DNA of 64,000 bases from Aliiroseovarius marinus (GCF_004360145.1 NZ_ML178712.1:538179-602178); one strand, 5' to 3'. Shown: positions 29,019 to 38,002, numbered from the stretch's first letter. The notes: generated from the letters alone by a model not told the origin. Translations and numbers: made by a program.

Positions 29019-29840
29019 TTACTGACGCGCTGCCCAACTGGCCGATACGTGCTTGCGCGAATAGTTTTCGCCCATGAGACCCAGCAGCATGAACACGAAC
29101 GACGCAAGCAGCGGATACATCCAGTTTGTGTAATGTGGCGCGTAGTTGATGAAGATAAAGCCACGGATCTGATCAACGATATGGAACAGCGGATTCCAGA
29201 TGAAGATCGCGATGAGATAAGAGGGCGCCGAATTGGCCAAGAACATCTTGCCCGAGGCAAACATGTTGGCCCGCGTGTATATTTTCTGCGCAATACTGGT
29301 GAACTGCGGAAACCAGGGTTTCATCGCCAGAAAGATCAATCCAGTCGATGCGCCGTTAAACCATGCCAGCAATATCATCACCAATGCCCAAACGGGTTGG
29401 TCGATTTCGACCGGTTTAAAGCCGATATGGTAGATGGTCAGGACAACCACGATGCTAAGCATCTGAATATACAACGACGCCAGAGCAGCAGATACAAAGG
29501 CGACGAAGGTGTTCATCGGCGCATGTTGCATCATCGGATGAGAGGGCCCGGAGGACCCAATCACAGCGCCCATCGCCTTGACGTTTGTCATAAAGACAAA
29601 GATCCCCGACATCACATAAAGCAGGAAATCGCCGCGCACAGCCGCGCGGTGTAATCCAAGAAATGTCAGCATGACATAGAACACGCCGATCATCAGGATC
29701 ACTTGAAACATGTTGATGGCAAGCGCTGCCAACGCATTTGTATGCGTGCTGCGAATGCTGTGCGCGGTCATGTGGAAGATGACCTCGAACATGGAAAACG
29801 CTGCTGACAGCTTCGATTGTTTCTTCTTTGCCTCGAACAT
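29019..29840 (-). CDS. ABC-2 type polysaccharide export permease (KpsM/Wzm-like)
   Basis: A 273-residue membrane protein with six predicted helices, for example FQVILMIGVFYVMLTFLG, GDFLLYVMSGIFVFMTNV, LASLYIQMLSIVVVL, and a C-terminal WMYPLLASFVFMLLGLMG. The N-terminal amphipathic stretch and the loop SAPSYLIAIFIWNPLFHIVD resemble capsule and O-antigen exporters (KpsM, Wzm). It would work with an ATPase (KpsT/Wzt) that is not encoded in the window. The gene stands alone, upstream of dnaK on the same strand, divergent from cysQ and the glycan genes. Confidence 0.85.
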   Translation of the reverse strand: MFEAKKKQSKLSAAFSMFEVIFHMTAHSIRSTHTNALAALAINMFQVILMIGVFYVMLTFLGLHRAAVRGDFLLYVMSGIFVFMTNVKAMGAVIGSSGPSHPMMQHAPMNTFVAFVSAALASLYIQMLSIVVVLTIYHIGFKPVEIDQPVWALVMILLAWFNGASTGLIFLAMKPWFPQFTSIAQKIYTRANMFASGKMFLANSAPSYLIAIFIWNPLFHIVDQIRGFIFINYAPHYTNWMYPLLASFVFMLLGLMGENYSRKHVSASWAARQ

Positions 29841-29970
29841 GGCGCTACCTTGAACGGTTATGCGGTGCTTTTAACAGGGATTTCTTGCTGATCCTTTACT
29901 GGTTGATCATAAGGAGGGTGCAAAATGTTATCAACAAGGCCGCATCTGGCCGTATTTGAGGAGTCTCGTC

Positions 29971-30768
29971 TTGGATTTTGAGCGTCTGGAAACTGTTATG
30001 CGCACTTTGGCCCTGGAAGCGGGCGATGTGATCATGGAGATCTACAACTCGGACGATTTCGATGTGCGTGCCAAATCAGACGACAGCCCGGTGACCGCGG
30101 CGGACGAAGCCGCAGATGCGCTGATTTCTGCTGGTCTGCGCGCGGCCTTCCCGGATGTGCTTTTGGTGACGGAAGAACAGGCCGACAGCCACAGCGAACA
30201 AGCGGGCGAGTTCCTGATCGTGGACCCTCTGGACGGCACGAAAGAGTTCATTCACCGTCGCGGCGACTTCACCGTGAACATCGCCTATGTCAAAGACGGC
30301 ACCCCTGTGCGCGGCGTGGTCTACGCCCCCGCCAAGGGCCGCATGTTCTTCACCCGCGCAGGCGGCGAAAGCGTGGAAGAGCAAGGGCCGTTCCAGAAAG
30401 ATACCGTAGGCACCCTGTCGCCGATCACCGTGTCCAAGCCTGACAATGACGCGCTGTTCATCGTTGCATCGAAATCCCACCGCGATCAGGCGACCGAGGA
30501 TTACATCAACAAATACAACGTCAAAGACAGCAAATCGGCAGGCAGCTCGTTGAAGTTCTGTCTGGTTGCGACCGGCGAGGCGGATCTCTATCCCCGCGTG
30601 GGCCGCACGATGGAATGGGACACCGCTGCCGGTCATGCGGTTCTGAAAGGGGCTGGCGGAGATGTTGTGCGTTTCGACGATCACACGCCGCTGACCTATG
30701 GCAAGCCGATCTACGAGAACCCGTTCTTCATTGCCTATGCACCGGGTGTCGAGCTGAAAAAGGCCTGA
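29971..30768 (+). CDS. cysQ: 3'(2'),5'-bisphosphate nucleotidase CysQ
   Basis: A magnesium-dependent phosphatase of the inositol-monophosphatase family that turns 3'-phosphoadenosine 5'-phosphate (PAP) into AMP. The 265-residue protein carries the metal-binding motifs SPVTAADEAAD, LVTEEQAD, VDPLDGTKEF (the DPLDGT block) and EWDTAAGHAV. I prefer the TTG start at 29971, since TTGAGGAG lies seven bases before it; a TTG at 29956 is the alternative. PAP is the by-product of sulfate transfer from PAPS. The gene heads a block with kdsB, six bases on, and the sulfotransferase-like gene at 36567. Confidence 0.93.
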   Translation: MDFERLETVMRTLALEAGDVIMEIYNSDDFDVRAKSDDSPVTAADEAADALISAGLRAAFPDVLLVTEEQADSHSEQAGEFLIVDPLDGTKEFIHRRGDFTVNIAYVKDGTPVRGVVYAPAKGRMFFTRAGGESVEEQGPFQKDTVGTLSPITVSKPDNDALFIVASKSHRDQATEDYINKYNVKDSKSAGSSLKFCLVATGEADLYPRVGRTMEWDTAAGHAVLKGAGGDVVRFDDHTPLTYGKPIYENPFFIAYAPGVELKKA

Positions 30769-30774
30769 TCCCGC

Positions 30775-31578
30775 ATGTCCACGCTGATTGTCATTCCGGC
30801 GCGCTACGCCTCAACCCGGTATCCGGGCAAGGCGCTTGCGCCGCTCAGGGGGGCGACGGGTCAAAATAAGACCCTAATCCACCGCAGTTGGGAGGCCGCA
30901 CAAGCGGTGCGCGGCGTGGATCGGGTTGTGGTCGCTACCGACGATGACCGCATCCGGAACGAGGCGGAAGGGTTTGGAGCCGAGGTCGTGATGACCTCGG
31001 AAGCCTGCGAGAACGGGACCGAGCGCTGCGCGGAAGCCCTGACCGCGCTGGGCGAGGAGTTCGACATCATCGTCAATCTGCAAGGCGATGCGCCCCTAAC
31101 GCCTCCGTGGTTCGTGGAAGAGCTGGTCGCCGCGCTGAAAACCCATCCCGCGGCCGAGGTCGCCACGCCGGTTCTGCGCTGCGATGGCCGCGCGCTGAAC
31201 GGCTTTCTGGAAGACCGCAAGGCGGGCCGGGTCGGCGGGACCACCGCGGTCTTTGGTGCAGAAGGCCATGCGCTCTATTTCTCGAAAGAGGTAATCCCGT
31301 ATACGCAGGGCAATGGCTGGTCCGACCACGATCAGACGCCGGTGTTTCACCATGTCGGCGTCTATGCCTATCGCCCGTCGGCGCTTGCGGCCTATCCGCT
31401 CTGGTCCGCTGGGCCTCTGGAACAGTTGGAAGGGTTAGAGCAGTTGCGCTTTCTCGAGCGTGAAAAGCCCATTCAATGTGTCGAAGTCGACGCCCGTTCC
31501 CGCCAGTTTTGGGAGCTGAACAACCCCGAAGACGTCCCGCGGATCGAAGCGATCTTGAACGAGCTTGGGGTGGTGTAA
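30775..31578 (+). CDS. kdsB: 3-deoxy-manno-octulosonate cytidylyltransferase (CMP-Kdo synthetase)
   Basis: Activates Kdo as CMP-Kdo for lipid A inner core or for Kdo-linked capsule. The 267-residue protein starts MSTLIVIPARYASTRYPGKA with the signature PARYASTRYPGK. FDIIVNLQGDAPL and GTERCAEAL are also present. The C-terminal QLEGLEQLRFLE is typical. It follows cysQ by six bases, so the two are co-transcribed. A second, biosynthetic role in capsule is suggested only by its neighbours. Confidence 0.94.
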   Translation: MSTLIVIPARYASTRYPGKALAPLRGATGQNKTLIHRSWEAAQAVRGVDRVVVATDDDRIRNEAEGFGAEVVMTSEACENGTERCAEALTALGEEFDIIVNLQGDAPLTPPWFVEELVAALKTHPAAEVATPVLRCDGRALNGFLEDRKAGRVGGTTAVFGAEGHALYFSKEVIPYTQGNGWSDHDQTPVFHHVGVYAYRPSALAAYPLWSAGPLEQLEGLEQLRFLEREKPIQCVEVDARSRQFWELNNPEDVPRIEAILNELGVV

Positions 31579-31781
31579 CCAAAGCTTCACACAATGCTTT
31601 CTGAAAAGAGTCGAGAAAAAATCCGCCATGTTCTAGAATGGCAAAAAAAGACCATGATGTTTTCAGATTTATCAATTAGAGAATGAACAAGTAAGCGCAA
31701 CCCTAGCGAGATGCCGTCGACTTTTCACCAGATGATAGCAGATCAGAATATGGTGACGCGAAATGTACAAAGGTGAAGTTA

Positions 31782-32675
31782 ATGAAGCGTAAGGTTACCA
31801 AAGCGATTTTCCCTGTGGCTGGGCTTGGAACACGGTTCCTGCCTGCAACGAAATCCATCCCGAAAGAGATCATGACGCTGGTTGACCGGCCCTTGATCCA
31901 ATACGCCATTGATGAAGCGCGTGCCGCTGGCATCAAGGAGTTCATCTTTGTGACCTCGCGCGGCAAAGGCGCGCTTGAGGATTACTTCGATAACTCGCCC
32001 GTCTTGGAACGCGAGCTGCGCAAGAAGGGCAAGGATCAGCTTCTTGAGATCCTGAAAGACACCAACATGGAATCGGGTGCCATCGCCTATATGCGCCAGC
32101 ACAAGGCGCTGGGTCTGGGCCACGCGGTCTGGTGTGCCCGCCGCCTGATCGCCAACGAACCCTTCGCCGTGATCCTGCCCGATGACGTGATTGCCGCCGA
32201 AAAGCCCTGCCTTCAGCAGATGGTCGAGGCCTATGAGAATACCGGTGGCTGCATGGTTGCCGCCATGGAGGTTCCGCCTGAAAAGGCCAGCGCCTACGGT
32301 GTTCTGGACGTGAAAGAGGACATGGGCGATCTGGTGTCGACCCGCGGCATGGTCGAGAAACCCTCGATCGACGAAGCGCCGTCCAATCTGGCGGTGATCG
32401 GCCGCTACATCCTGACCCCTGACGTTCTGAAAAGTCTGGACCGCAAGCAAACCGGTGCCGGTGGTGAAATTCAGCTGACCGATGCCATCGCGAACGAACT
32501 GGAACAGGGACGCGATGTGTTTGGCTATCGCTTCCGTGGTCAGCGCTTCGACTGTGGTTCGAAAGCCGGGTTCCTGCAGGCCACAGTGGCTTTCGGCATG
32601 GCCCGAGACGAGCTGCGGGACGAGTTCATCGGCTATCTGCACGATCTGGTGGCTCAGAACAAAGCTGCCGAGTAA
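31782..32675 (+). CDS. galU: UTP-glucose-1-phosphate uridylyltransferase GalU
   Basis: Makes UDP-glucose, the glucosyl donor for exopolysaccharide and other glycans. The 297-residue protein has the nucleotide-binding GLGTRFLPATKSIPKEIM motif at the N terminus, and FAVILPDDVI and GAGGEIQLTDAI later. The ATG at 31782 has AGGTG six bases upstream; the frame also allows a GTG three codons earlier. The 203 bases between kdsB and galU are AT-rich compared with the surroundings and probably hold its promoter, though I cannot define the boxes. Confidence 0.96.
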   Translation: MKRKVTKAIFPVAGLGTRFLPATKSIPKEIMTLVDRPLIQYAIDEARAAGIKEFIFVTSRGKGALEDYFDNSPVLERELRKKGKDQLLEILKDTNMESGAIAYMRQHKALGLGHAVWCARRLIANEPFAVILPDDVIAAEKPCLQQMVEAYENTGGCMVAAMEVPPEKASAYGVLDVKEDMGDLVSTRGMVEKPSIDEAPSNLAVIGRYILTPDVLKSLDRKQTGAGGEIQLTDAIANELEQGRDVFGYRFRGQRFDCGSKAGFLQATVAFGMARDELRDEFIGYLHDLVAQNKAAE

Positions 32676-32681
32676 TCCTGC

Positions 32682-33716
32682 GTGGCGAAGGGCGTGTCCG
32701 GTCTGATTTCGCGGTATCGGATGCGTCTGAAGCGTCGCCGTCTTCTGTGGCGGTCGATCCGGTCCCGGCGACAACTAACCCCCGTCAATGAGCGTACAGA
32801 GCTGATCCAGAAGGATCAGGTTCTGGCCTTCGTGGTGCTGCGCAATGAAATGCAGCGCCTGCCCTACTTTCTAACGCATTATCGCCGTCTGGGCGTGGGG
32901 CATTTCCTGATTGTCGCCAATGATTGCACTGATGGCAGCGCCGAGTTTCTGGCCCAGCAACCCGATGTCTCGCTGTGGCGCACCGATGCCAGCTATAAAT
33001 CCGCGCGGTTCGGGGTGGATTGGCTGACCTGGCTGCAGTTTCGTTATGGGCACGGGTATTGGTGCCTGACCGTCGATGTGGACGAGCTGTTGATCTATCC
33101 GCATCACGACCAACGTCCCCTGCCCGCCTTGACGCAAAGGTTGGACGCCACAGGCGCGCAGGCGTTGGGCGCGCTGATGTTGGATCTCTATCCCAAGGGG
33201 CCGTTGGGTACCGCCGACACGGCAGACGATCCCATCGCGGCGTTGCCGTGGTTTGACGCTGGCCCATATCGCGCAATCCGGCAGGAACCGATGCAGAATC
33301 TGTGGCTTCAAGGCGGCGCGCGGGAACGGGTTTTCTTTCCAGATGCCCCCGCGCGTGGCCCGACCCTGAACAAACTGCCTTTGGTCAAGTGGTCGCGCCG
33401 CTATGCCTATGCGAATTCGACCCACTCCATCCTGCCGCCGCGTCTAAACTTGGAATGGGACGGCCCGCCCGCGATCAGTGGCACCGAGCAGTTGTCCGGC
33501 GTCCTGCTGCACACCAAGTTCCTGCCCGGCGTGCTGGAACGGTCCGGGGAAGAGAAAACCCGGCGCGAGCATTTCGGCCAGCCCGACCAGTTCGACGCCT
33601 ATTACGATGCGATCGGCACGGCTCCGGATCTGTGGCATCCCGGCGCACAGCGGTTCGAAGACTGGCAGCAACTGACCCGACTTGGGCTGATGTCGACCGG
33701 GGGTTGGAGTGACTAA
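32682..33716 (+). CDS. Glycosyltransferase family 2-like protein (tandem paralogue 1)
   Basis: A 344-residue putative glycosyltransferase of the family-2/92-like type. The donor-site acid motif is WCLTVDVDELLIYP (DVDE at about residues 128-131), with ANDCTDGSAEFL earlier (about 85) and SLWRTDASYKSARFGVDW between. It starts with GTG six bases after galU. It is clearly a paralogue of the next gene: the same blocks recur in the same order. No membrane helix is visible, so the enzyme is likely cytoplasmic, acting on a lipid-linked or nucleotide-linked acceptor. The sugar added is unknown. Confidence 0.85.
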   Translation: MAKGVSGLISRYRMRLKRRRLLWRSIRSRRQLTPVNERTELIQKDQVLAFVVLRNEMQRLPYFLTHYRRLGVGHFLIVANDCTDGSAEFLAQQPDVSLWRTDASYKSARFGVDWLTWLQFRYGHGYWCLTVDVDELLIYPHHDQRPLPALTQRLDATGAQALGALMLDLYPKGPLGTADTADDPIAALPWFDAGPYRAIRQEPMQNLWLQGGARERVFFPDAPARGPTLNKLPLVKWSRRYAYANSTHSILPPRLNLEWDGPPAISGTEQLSGVLLHTKFLPGVLERSGEEKTRREHFGQPDQFDAYYDAIGTAPDLWHPGAQRFEDWQQLTRLGLMSTGGWSD

Positions 33717-33857
33717 CACCATCGCGTGAAGGGATTTGCGCGATGTATGGAAGACGTTTAGAATTTAGATATAAAAGCAAAGGTGGACCGCGCTTTGTGC
33801 CTGCCACGGGCAGAGGCGCGCGCCAGCAGATACAGGCATTAACGGACAGGATACGAT

Positions 33858-34868
33858 TTGGGCGCTTTGACGTCATATCGCCTTAGGCTCAAGCGCAAGC
33901 GCCACCTGATCCGTGCGTTTCGCAAACGGCACGAGCTGTCGGCGGTCAAGAACCGTACCGCACAGATCGCGCCTGCGAACATCCTTGTCTTTACCACCCT
34001 GCGCAACGAACTGGTCCGCCTGCCCTATTTCCTGAAATATTACAGAGACTTGGGCGTGAACCACTTTCTGATCGTGGACAATGGCTCGGACGACGGATCG
34101 CGGGAATATCTGGCGCAGCAGGACGACGTGTCGCTGTGGACCACTGAGGCCAGCTATAAGCGCGCGAAGTTCGGCGTGGACTGGCTGAACTGGCTGCAGC
34201 GCAAATACGGGCATGATCATTGGTGCCTGACCGTCGATACGGACGAGTTTTTTGTCTATCCGTTCTGCGACACTCGCCCCTTGCGCGCGCTGACCGATTG
34301 GCTGGACGCAAGCGAGATCAGAAGCTTCGGCGCAATGCTGATGGATATGTATCCCGAGGGCCAGATCGGCGCCGAGCCCTATCAGGCCGGTCAGAACCCG
34401 CTTGAGATCACGCGCTGGTTCGACAGCGGCAACTATACCATTCGCAAGAACAGCCAGTTTCGGAACCTGTGGATCCAAGGCGGCGTGCGGGCCCGTGTCT
34501 TCTTTGACGACAACCCGGAACGCGCCCCTGCCCTGAACAAGATCCCTTTGGTGAAGTGGCGTCGGTCCTATGCCTATGTCAGCTCGACCCACACGCTTTT
34601 GCCGCGCGGTTTGAACCTTGTTTACGACGAATCCGGGGGCGAGAAAGCCTCGGGCTGTCTGTTGCACACCAAATTTCTGGACACGTTCGAGGCAAAATCG
34701 AAAGAAGAGCTTCAGCGCCGTCAGCACTATGCCAACAGCCATGAATATCGCGCCTACAACACCCGAATGGCGGATGATCCGGTCCTGTGGTGTGAGTGGA
34801 GCGAGGAATACATCAACTGGCGACAGCTTGAGGTGCTGGGCCTGATGTCTAAGGGGAACTGGGCATGA
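33858..34868 (+). CDS. Glycosyltransferase family 2-like protein (tandem paralogue 2)
   Basis: A 336-residue paralogue of the preceding gene. Matching blocks are LRNELVRLPYFLKYYRDLGV, VDNGSDDGSREYL, SLWTTEASYKRAKFGVDW, WCLTVDTDEFFVYP and NKIPLVKWRRSYAYVSSTHT. The start is TTG at 33858, with AGGATA seven bases upstream; no ATG fits the N terminus. The stop overlaps the next ATG by 4 bases (ATGA). A 141-base gap with an ATATAAAAG stretch separates it from paralogue 1, so it may have its own promoter. Confidence 0.85.
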   Translation: MGALTSYRLRLKRKRHLIRAFRKRHELSAVKNRTAQIAPANILVFTTLRNELVRLPYFLKYYRDLGVNHFLIVDNGSDDGSREYLAQQDDVSLWTTEASYKRAKFGVDWLNWLQRKYGHDHWCLTVDTDEFFVYPFCDTRPLRALTDWLDASEIRSFGAMLMDMYPEGQIGAEPYQAGQNPLEITRWFDSGNYTIRKNSQFRNLWIQGGVRARVFFDDNPERAPALNKIPLVKWRRSYAYVSSTHTLLPRGLNLVYDESGGEKASGCLLHTKFLDTFEAKSKEELQRRQHYANSHEYRAYNTRMADDPVLWCEWSEEYINWRQLEVLGLMSKGNWA

Positions 34869-36565
34869 GCTTGGGCGTTGTCATGATCGTGCACGAGGCA
34901 CTGCACCGCGCAACCCAGCTGGCGCGTCATTGGTCTGATCACGGCTGCCCCGTGGTGCTGCATGTCGACCAGCGCGTAGATCGTGACACCTATAACCGCT
35001 TTGTCGACAGTCTGGCCGATCGCGACAATGTGCTGTTCTGCGACCGCCACCGCTGCGAATGGGGTACGTGGTCGCTTGTGGCGGCCAGTCAAACCGCGTC
35101 CGAGCTGTTGTTAGAGCGTTTCCCTGATGTGCAGCACGTGCTTTTGGCCTCGGGCAGTTGTCTGCCCCTGCGCCCAGTCGGCGAGCTAACAGCCTATCTG
35201 CGTGACCGCCCCACCACCGATTTCATCGAAAGTGTCACGACCGAGGACGTGCCCTGGGCTGTCGGCGGGTTGAATACCGAACGCTTCACCCTGCGCTTTC
35301 CGTTCTCGTGGAAGCGTCACCGTCGGCTGTTTGATGGCTATGTGCGGCTGCAGCGGCGGGTCGGCTATCAGCGCCGTATTCCTTTGGGGATCTCGCCGCA
35401 TTTGGGCAGCCAATGGTGGTGCCTGACGCGGCACACGCTGTCGGCCATCCTGAACGACCCCCGACGCGCGGTGAATGATGCCTATTTCCGCCGGGTCTGG
35501 ATCCCGGATGAAAGCTATTATCAGACCCTATCCCGCCAGCATTCGAAGAAAATCGAAAGCCGATCCCTGACCCTGTCGAAGTTCGACTATCAGGGCAAAC
35601 CGCATGTGTTCTATGACGATCACCTGCAGCTCCTCCGGCGTTCGGACTGCTTTGTGGCGCGGAAAATCTGGCCGCATGCGGATCGGCTTTACGATAGCTT
35701 CCTGTCCGACACGCCAAGCCTGAGCCACGGCGCCGAACCCAACCCCGGCGAGATCGACCGCATTTTCGCCAAGGCGGTGGATCGCCGAACCAAAGGGCGA
35801 CCCGGCCTGCTGATGCAAAGCCGCTTTCCGCATCAGCGGTGGGGCAATCGCGTGACCGCCGAACCCTATGTGGTTCTGCAAGGCTTTTCCGAGATGTTTC
35901 GCGGGTTCGAACCGTGGCTGGCCAGCTTTGGCAAAGTGCGGGTGCATGGGCATCTGTTCGCGCCAGATGGTGCGCATTTTGCAGGCGGCGGGCGCGAGTA
36001 TTTCGGGGCGCTGTCGTCCTCGGCGGCGTTGCGCGACTATGACGGCACCGCCTTTCTGACCAACCTAATCTGGAATACGCGGGGGGAACGGCAGTGTTTC
36101 CAGTTTGGCCCCTCGGATACGCAGGACATCACATGGGACATTGCGCGCGACGCCAATGCGCGGATCCATGTCATTTCGGGGGCATGGGCCGTGCCGCTTT
36201 TCCTGTCCGAAGGCCGGTTTGCTGACATGCGCCGCACCGCTGCGCGCCTGCAAAAGACGGAAAGTGCGTTCCTGAAGGTCCTTCTGTCCGATCACTGCCG
36301 CGCCCGTGTTAAAATCCAGACCCTCTCGGATTTCGTTCTGAACCCGATCGAGCCACTGCAGGATGTTCTAGACCAGTTGGCCGCCCGCGACCGTCCCAAG
36401 CTGACCGCCCCGCCCGAGATGGTGCATCTGGGCGGGTTCGGAGAGTTCCTGCAAAATCTGAAAAACCAAGGCATGCATCTGCACCTCGCGGGTGATTTCC
36501 CAACCGACTATGCGCCCGAGCCAGCCCAGCCCGAGCGCACCACGCCCTATTTGGTGACCAAGTAA
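34865..36565 (+). CDS. GT14 (Branch-type) glycosyltransferase fused to DUF5927
   Basis: A 566-residue protein. The N-terminal part (about 1-270) resembles the core-2/I-branching beta-1,6-N-acetylglucosaminyltransferase fold (GT14): VVMIVHEALHRATQLARHW, VVLHVDQRVD, HVLLASGSCLPLRP, LGSQWWCLTRHTL and PDESYYQTL. The C-terminal part (about 300-560) fits the DUF5927 extension known only with such enzymes in Rhodobacterales and relatives. It is coupled to paralogue 2 and followed after one base by the sulfotransferase-like gene. It probably adds a GlcNAc- or xylose-like branch; the acceptor is unknown. Confidence 0.85.
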   Translation: MSLGVVMIVHEALHRATQLARHWSDHGCPVVLHVDQRVDRDTYNRFVDSLADRDNVLFCDRHRCEWGTWSLVAASQTASELLLERFPDVQHVLLASGSCLPLRPVGELTAYLRDRPTTDFIESVTTEDVPWAVGGLNTERFTLRFPFSWKRHRRLFDGYVRLQRRVGYQRRIPLGISPHLGSQWWCLTRHTLSAILNDPRRAVNDAYFRRVWIPDESYYQTLSRQHSKKIESRSLTLSKFDYQGKPHVFYDDHLQLLRRSDCFVARKIWPHADRLYDSFLSDTPSLSHGAEPNPGEIDRIFAKAVDRRTKGRPGLLMQSRFPHQRWGNRVTAEPYVVLQGFSEMFRGFEPWLASFGKVRVHGHLFAPDGAHFAGGGREYFGALSSSAALRDYDGTAFLTNLIWNTRGERQCFQFGPSDTQDITWDIARDANARIHVISGAWAVPLFLSEGRFADMRRTAARLQKTESAFLKVLLSDHCRARVKIQTLSDFVLNPIEPLQDVLDQLAARDRPKLTAPPEMVHLGGFGEFLQNLKNQGMHLHLAGDFPTDYAPEPAQPERTTPYLVTK

Positions 36566-36566
36566 T

Positions 36567-37982
36567 ATGAATAAGAAATTCGACTGTTTCATCATCCTTG
36601 CCGAGATGCGCACGGGGTCCAACTTTCTGGAAAGCAATCTGGATCAGTTCGACGGGATTCAATGCTATGGCGAGGCGTTTAACCCCTATTTCATGGTGAA
36701 ACCCGAGCTGGAAGAGCTGTTCGGCGTCACCGTAAAGCAGCGGGACAAGAACCCGGTGAAGCTGCTGGAGCAGATGAAAGCCGGCACCGATGGCATCCCC
36801 GGGTTTCGCTTCTTCCACGACCACGACATGCGCATTTTCGAGCACGTGATCGACGACCCGCGCTGCGCCAAGGTGGTTCTGACCCGCAATCAGGTGGAAA
36901 GCTATGTCAGCCGCCGGATTGCCTGGGCCACGCAGCAATGGGCGCTGACCAATGGCAAGGACGCCAAGAAGTTCCGCGTGAAGTTCGATTCAAGCGAGTT
37001 CGAGAATTTCTTCTATGAATACAAGGCCTTTCAGCTGAAGATCAAAGGCCGACTGCAGAAGACCGGCCAGACGGCGTTCTATATCGACTATGAAGACACG
37101 CAGAATATCGACGTTGTGAATGGGCTGGGCAAGTTTCTGGGCGCCGAGCACGAGATCACCAAGTTCTCGGGCAAATACAAGAAGCAGAATCCCGAGACGC
37201 TGGCCGACAAGGTCCGCAACATGGACGAGCTGGTCGAGACGGTGCGCAACATCGACCTGTTCGATCTGGGCAAAGTGCCGAACTTTGAACCCGCGCGTCC
37301 ACCAGCTGTGCCGACCTATGTGACGGCCGAGAATGCGCCGCTGATGTTCCTGCCCATCAAGGGTGGCCCGGTGGAGCGTGTGAAAAGTTGGATGGAGGGG
37401 TTCGGCGAACTGTCCTCGGACTTCAATCAGAAATCTCTGCGCCAGTGGAAGAACCGCAACAAAGGGCATCGCACCTTCACCGTGCTGCGCCACCCGGTCG
37501 CCCGCCTGCACGCGGCGTTCTGCACGCATTTCCTGCAAGATGGGCCCGAGACCTATTGGGAAATCAAGAACGCCCTGCGCGAGAACTATGATGTCCCCCT
37601 GCCCGCGCATCTGCCCGATGACACGTGGGACAAGGCGGCCCATCGGAAAGCGTTTATCGCCTTTGCAGATTTTGTGCGGCGCAATCTGGCAGGCCAGACC
37701 GGCATCCGCGTGGATGCGGCATGGGCGACGCAATCCGCTGTGATAAAAGGGTTTTCCGAGTTCCAGCTGCCCGATCGTGTCCTTCGGGAAGAGGAATTAG
37801 AGAACGGATTGGCGGCACTTGCCCAAGACGTCGACCTAGGCGCGCCAGAACTGCCTGCGCAACAGAAAGATGCGCCGTTCAAGCTGGCGCAGATCTATGA
37901 TGACGAGGTCGAGGCAGCTGTGAAGGCCGCCTATCAGCGTGATTACATGATGTTCGGCTATCGGCCGTGGGGCAAGTCCTGA
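36567..37982 (+). CDS. NodH-like sulfotransferase-family protein with two modules
   Basis: A 471-residue cytoplasmic protein commonly named nodulation protein NodH in this family. The N-terminal module has the PAPS 5'-phosphosulfate loop-like FIILAEMRTGSNFLESNLD at residues 8-26 and the 3'-phosphate region KVVLTRNQVESYVSRRIAW at about 105. The C-terminal module restarts with HRTFTVLRHPVARLHAAFC (about 305-325), typical of sulfotransferase 2 families, but without its own clear N-terminal PAPS loop. It lies one base after the GT14 gene. Transfer of sulfate to a surface sugar is the likely role. It is convergent with ptsN. Confidence 0.82.
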   Translation: MNKKFDCFIILAEMRTGSNFLESNLDQFDGIQCYGEAFNPYFMVKPELEELFGVTVKQRDKNPVKLLEQMKAGTDGIPGFRFFHDHDMRIFEHVIDDPRCAKVVLTRNQVESYVSRRIAWATQQWALTNGKDAKKFRVKFDSSEFENFFYEYKAFQLKIKGRLQKTGQTAFYIDYEDTQNIDVVNGLGKFLGAEHEITKFSGKYKKQNPETLADKVRNMDELVETVRNIDLFDLGKVPNFEPARPPAVPTYVTAENAPLMFLPIKGGPVERVKSWMEGFGELSSDFNQKSLRQWKNRNKGHRTFTVLRHPVARLHAAFCTHFLQDGPETYWEIKNALRENYDVPLPAHLPDDTWDKAAHRKAFIAFADFVRRNLAGQTGIRVDAAWATQSAVIKGFSEFQLPDRVLREEELENGLAALAQDVDLGAPELPAQQKDAPFKLAQIYDDEVEAAVKAAYQRDYMMFGYRPWGKS

Positions 37983-37984
37983 CG

Positions 37985-38002
37985 GGCGGCGTTTAGGCCG
38001 CC
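37985..38002. terminator. Possible terminator between the sulfotransferase-like gene and ptsN
   Basis: GGCGGC (37985-37990), a six-base loop and GCCGCC (37997-38002) form a stem that spans the ptsN stop in a 10-base convergent gap. The following T content is poor (TTGTTC), so termination is uncertain. Confidence 0.35.

Noticed and set aside
31579-31781. AT-rich gap before galU as a possible foreign insertion
   Set aside because: It has no repeats, integrase site or gene remnant; AT richness fits a promoter region.
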